Assembly: GCF_034008635.1 (NCBI RefSeq)
Contig: NZ_CP125378.1
Span: 4,402,501 to 4,466,500 of the forward strand
Origin: Pseudomonas sp. P8_229
GTDB taxonomy: Bacteria; Pseudomonadota; Gammaproteobacteria; Pseudomonadales; Pseudomonadaceae
DNA length: 64,000 bases
Reading direction: 5' to 3'
This document shows positions 62,902-64,000 of this stretch, one piece after another. Every line of letters begins with the position of its first letter. Position 1 is the first letter of the stretch. The notes beneath the pieces were generated by a model. It saw only the letters and a list, made by a program, of their open reading frames with translations, searched no databases and was not told where the DNA came from. The position numbers and the translations under genes are program-made.

Positions 62902-64000
62902 TCAAAGCATTCCCCGGGCCACCGCCCAGTAAAGACCGCGATTGAAACCGTTTCTGAGCAGACCGCCCAATTTGGTCGGGGGTGTCGGCAATACATCGTG
63001 GGCGTAGTCGTACCAGAGTGGCATCCCGGCATTCAGGCCCATTTGTGCTACCGCCTGTACCCGACCGTCGTATACCGAGTTGGGTGCGCCAAGACGGATC
63101 TGGGCGGTGATGTTGTTGGCGATCACCGGCGCCTGGTTATGACAGGCGCCGCCTGCCTTGCTGACCGGCAGATCGACGGTGTCGCCGATCACGTAGACAT
63201 TCTCCAGACCGTAGACCTGCAGCGTTTCGTGATTGGTCGGCAGCCATCCTTCATCATTGGCGGCTTGTGAGATGCCGCTCTCGCGCACCACCTCGACGGC
63301 CTGGATTGGCGGAGTAGCCATCAGGATGTCGAAGGGTTGCGCATCGCCCTCGGCTGAGTAGGCGACTTTTGCATCGGGATCCACATGGCTCAAGGTGAAG
63401 CCGCGCTGAAAATGAATGTTTTTCCGGGCAAAGATGCTCGGCAGGATTTCACCCGTGGGGCGCTGCAAGAACAGACAATTGCGCAATAGCTGGGCAACCG
63501 TCGGGTAGGTGTAGATGATTTCCACTTGCTCGCGAACGCCCCGGCGACGCAACAAATCATCCAGCATCAATGTCGTTTCCACGGGCGCGATTCCGCATTG
63601 GTGCGGGACGTTCGGTGTCTGCGGGAAGGATACGGTAATGAAAATCCGGCCTTTTTCGATGGTGTTCAGGCGTTGCGCCAACTGCCGGGCAGGAAGGTAT
63701 TGATAGAAGTGGTCGCCGGCTTCTTGCAGACCCGCGATTCGTTCCGGCGCCGGCACGCAGCCGGTGGCGATCACCAGCAAATCATAGTCGAAGCGCTTGC
63801 CGTTTCGGGTGCTCAATTGCTGCCCGGAAAAGTCGAAGCGGGTAACTTCTTCAACGTGGAAACTGATTTCCGGGCGCAACAGTGAGCGTTCCGAACGTTT
63901 GAGTTCCTCTTCGAAGAACTGGCTGAACGCCACGTACATGAACGCAGGTTTGTAGTAATGATCGGGGGAACTGGACAGTAATGTGATCGAGACGTCGCCG
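62902..64000 (-). CDS. Sulfide:quinone oxidoreductase-like flavoprotein (5' end outside window)
   Basis: The frame is open to the window end, so the N-terminus is missing. The visible 366 residues contain YDLLVIATGCVPAPERIAGL with a Cys, VPHQCGIAPVETTLMLDDLL (Cys in the typical SQR position), and GLENVYVIGDTVDLPVSKAGG (C-terminal FAD site). Next is ACHNQAPVIANNI. The order matches the SQR/FCSD family. Two conserved Cys in the right places suggest sulfide or related thiol oxidation. DUF1641 lies 26 bp downstream in the same direction, as one operon. Confidence 0.8.
   Translation of the reverse strand, partial: GDVSITLLSSSPDHYYKPAFMYVAFSQFFEEELKRSERSLLRPEISFHVEEVTRFDFSGQQLSTRNGKRFDYDLLVIATGCVPAPERIAGLQEAGDHFYQYLPARQLAQRLNTIEKGRIFITVSFPQTPNVPHQCGIAPVETTLMLDDLLRRRGVREQVEIIYTYPTVAQLLRNCLFLQRPTGEILPSIFARKNIHFQRGFTLSHVDPDAKVAYSAEGDAQPFDILMATPPIQAVEVVRESGISQAANDEGWLPTNHETLQVYGLENVYVIGDTVDLPVSKAGGACHNQAPVIANNITAQIRLGAPNSVYDGRVQAVAQMGLNAGMPLWYDYAHDVLPTPPTKLGGLLRNGFNRGLYWAVARGML

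Overview
The window is chromosomal DNA from a Pseudomonas of the P. fluorescens group. The evidence is the high GC content, the two REP-type hairpin families typical of fluorescent pseudomonads (gtgggagcgggcttgctcgcgaa and gtaggagtgagcctgctcgcgat), the bra/liv amino-acid ABC operon, a PcaR/PcaK-type pca cluster, RapA, and an MHYT-GGDEF-EAL protein. All assignments come from reading translations, motifs and spacing. No database search was possible.

Layout. 0-11.8 kb is mostly envelope and housekeeping: three OmpA-like peptidoglycan-binding proteins, a collagen-like secreted protein, DinG helicase, a GH50-like agarase, an EstB-like serine hydrolase, PdxH and a glycine-zipper lipoprotein. 11.8-15.7 kb is a bacteriocin-type island on the minus strand: three tandem toxin/immunity modules. 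Two toxins share an almost identical 297-residue N-terminus but carry different colicin-E3-like ribonuclease tips, each followed by its own immunity gene. The third module is collapsed to a 42-codon toxin tail plus an intact immunity gene. Each module ends in a copy of the same terminator. 15.7-25.5 kb holds NhaA, a cysteine synthase-like PLP enzyme, a flavoprotein, small envelope proteins, an SDR/LysR pair and a bufferin-type RiPP operon (bufA-MNIO-DUF2063-DoxX). 25.7-28.7 kb encodes two secreted halovibrin-like/DUF2599 proteins. 28.9-33.9 kb is the branched-chain amino-acid ABC transporter. 34.2-46.6 kb contains a large FtsZ/tubulin-superfamily GTPase of unknown role, a HIBADH-family dehydrogenase that overlaps the tail of a c-di-GMP protein, a YkgJ-type protein, an MFS carrier, RapA and several tiny proteins, one of them behind an Anr/FNR-type box. 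46.7-47.8 kb is a gene-free repeat cluster. 47.9-49.3 kb is a Pit phosphate transporter. 50.5-61.6 kb is a complete protocatechuate branch of the beta-ketoadipate pathway (pcaR, K, I, J, F, H, G, T, B, D, C) with recognisable PcaR operators. 61.7-64 kb holds a Tam-like methyltransferase and a DUF1641/SQR-like pair that runs off the end.

How the genes work together. The pca genes cover uptake (PcaK, PcaT), ring cleavage (PcaHG) and every later step to succinyl-CoA and acetyl-CoA, under PcaR. The bra genes form one importer. The buf genes would make and export a copper-binding modified peptide. The toxin array combines a shared delivery/translocation part with interchangeable rRNase tips and matching immunities. 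The features most worth follow-up are the toxin array, the FtsZ-like GTPase, the bufferin operon and the halovibrin-like pair.
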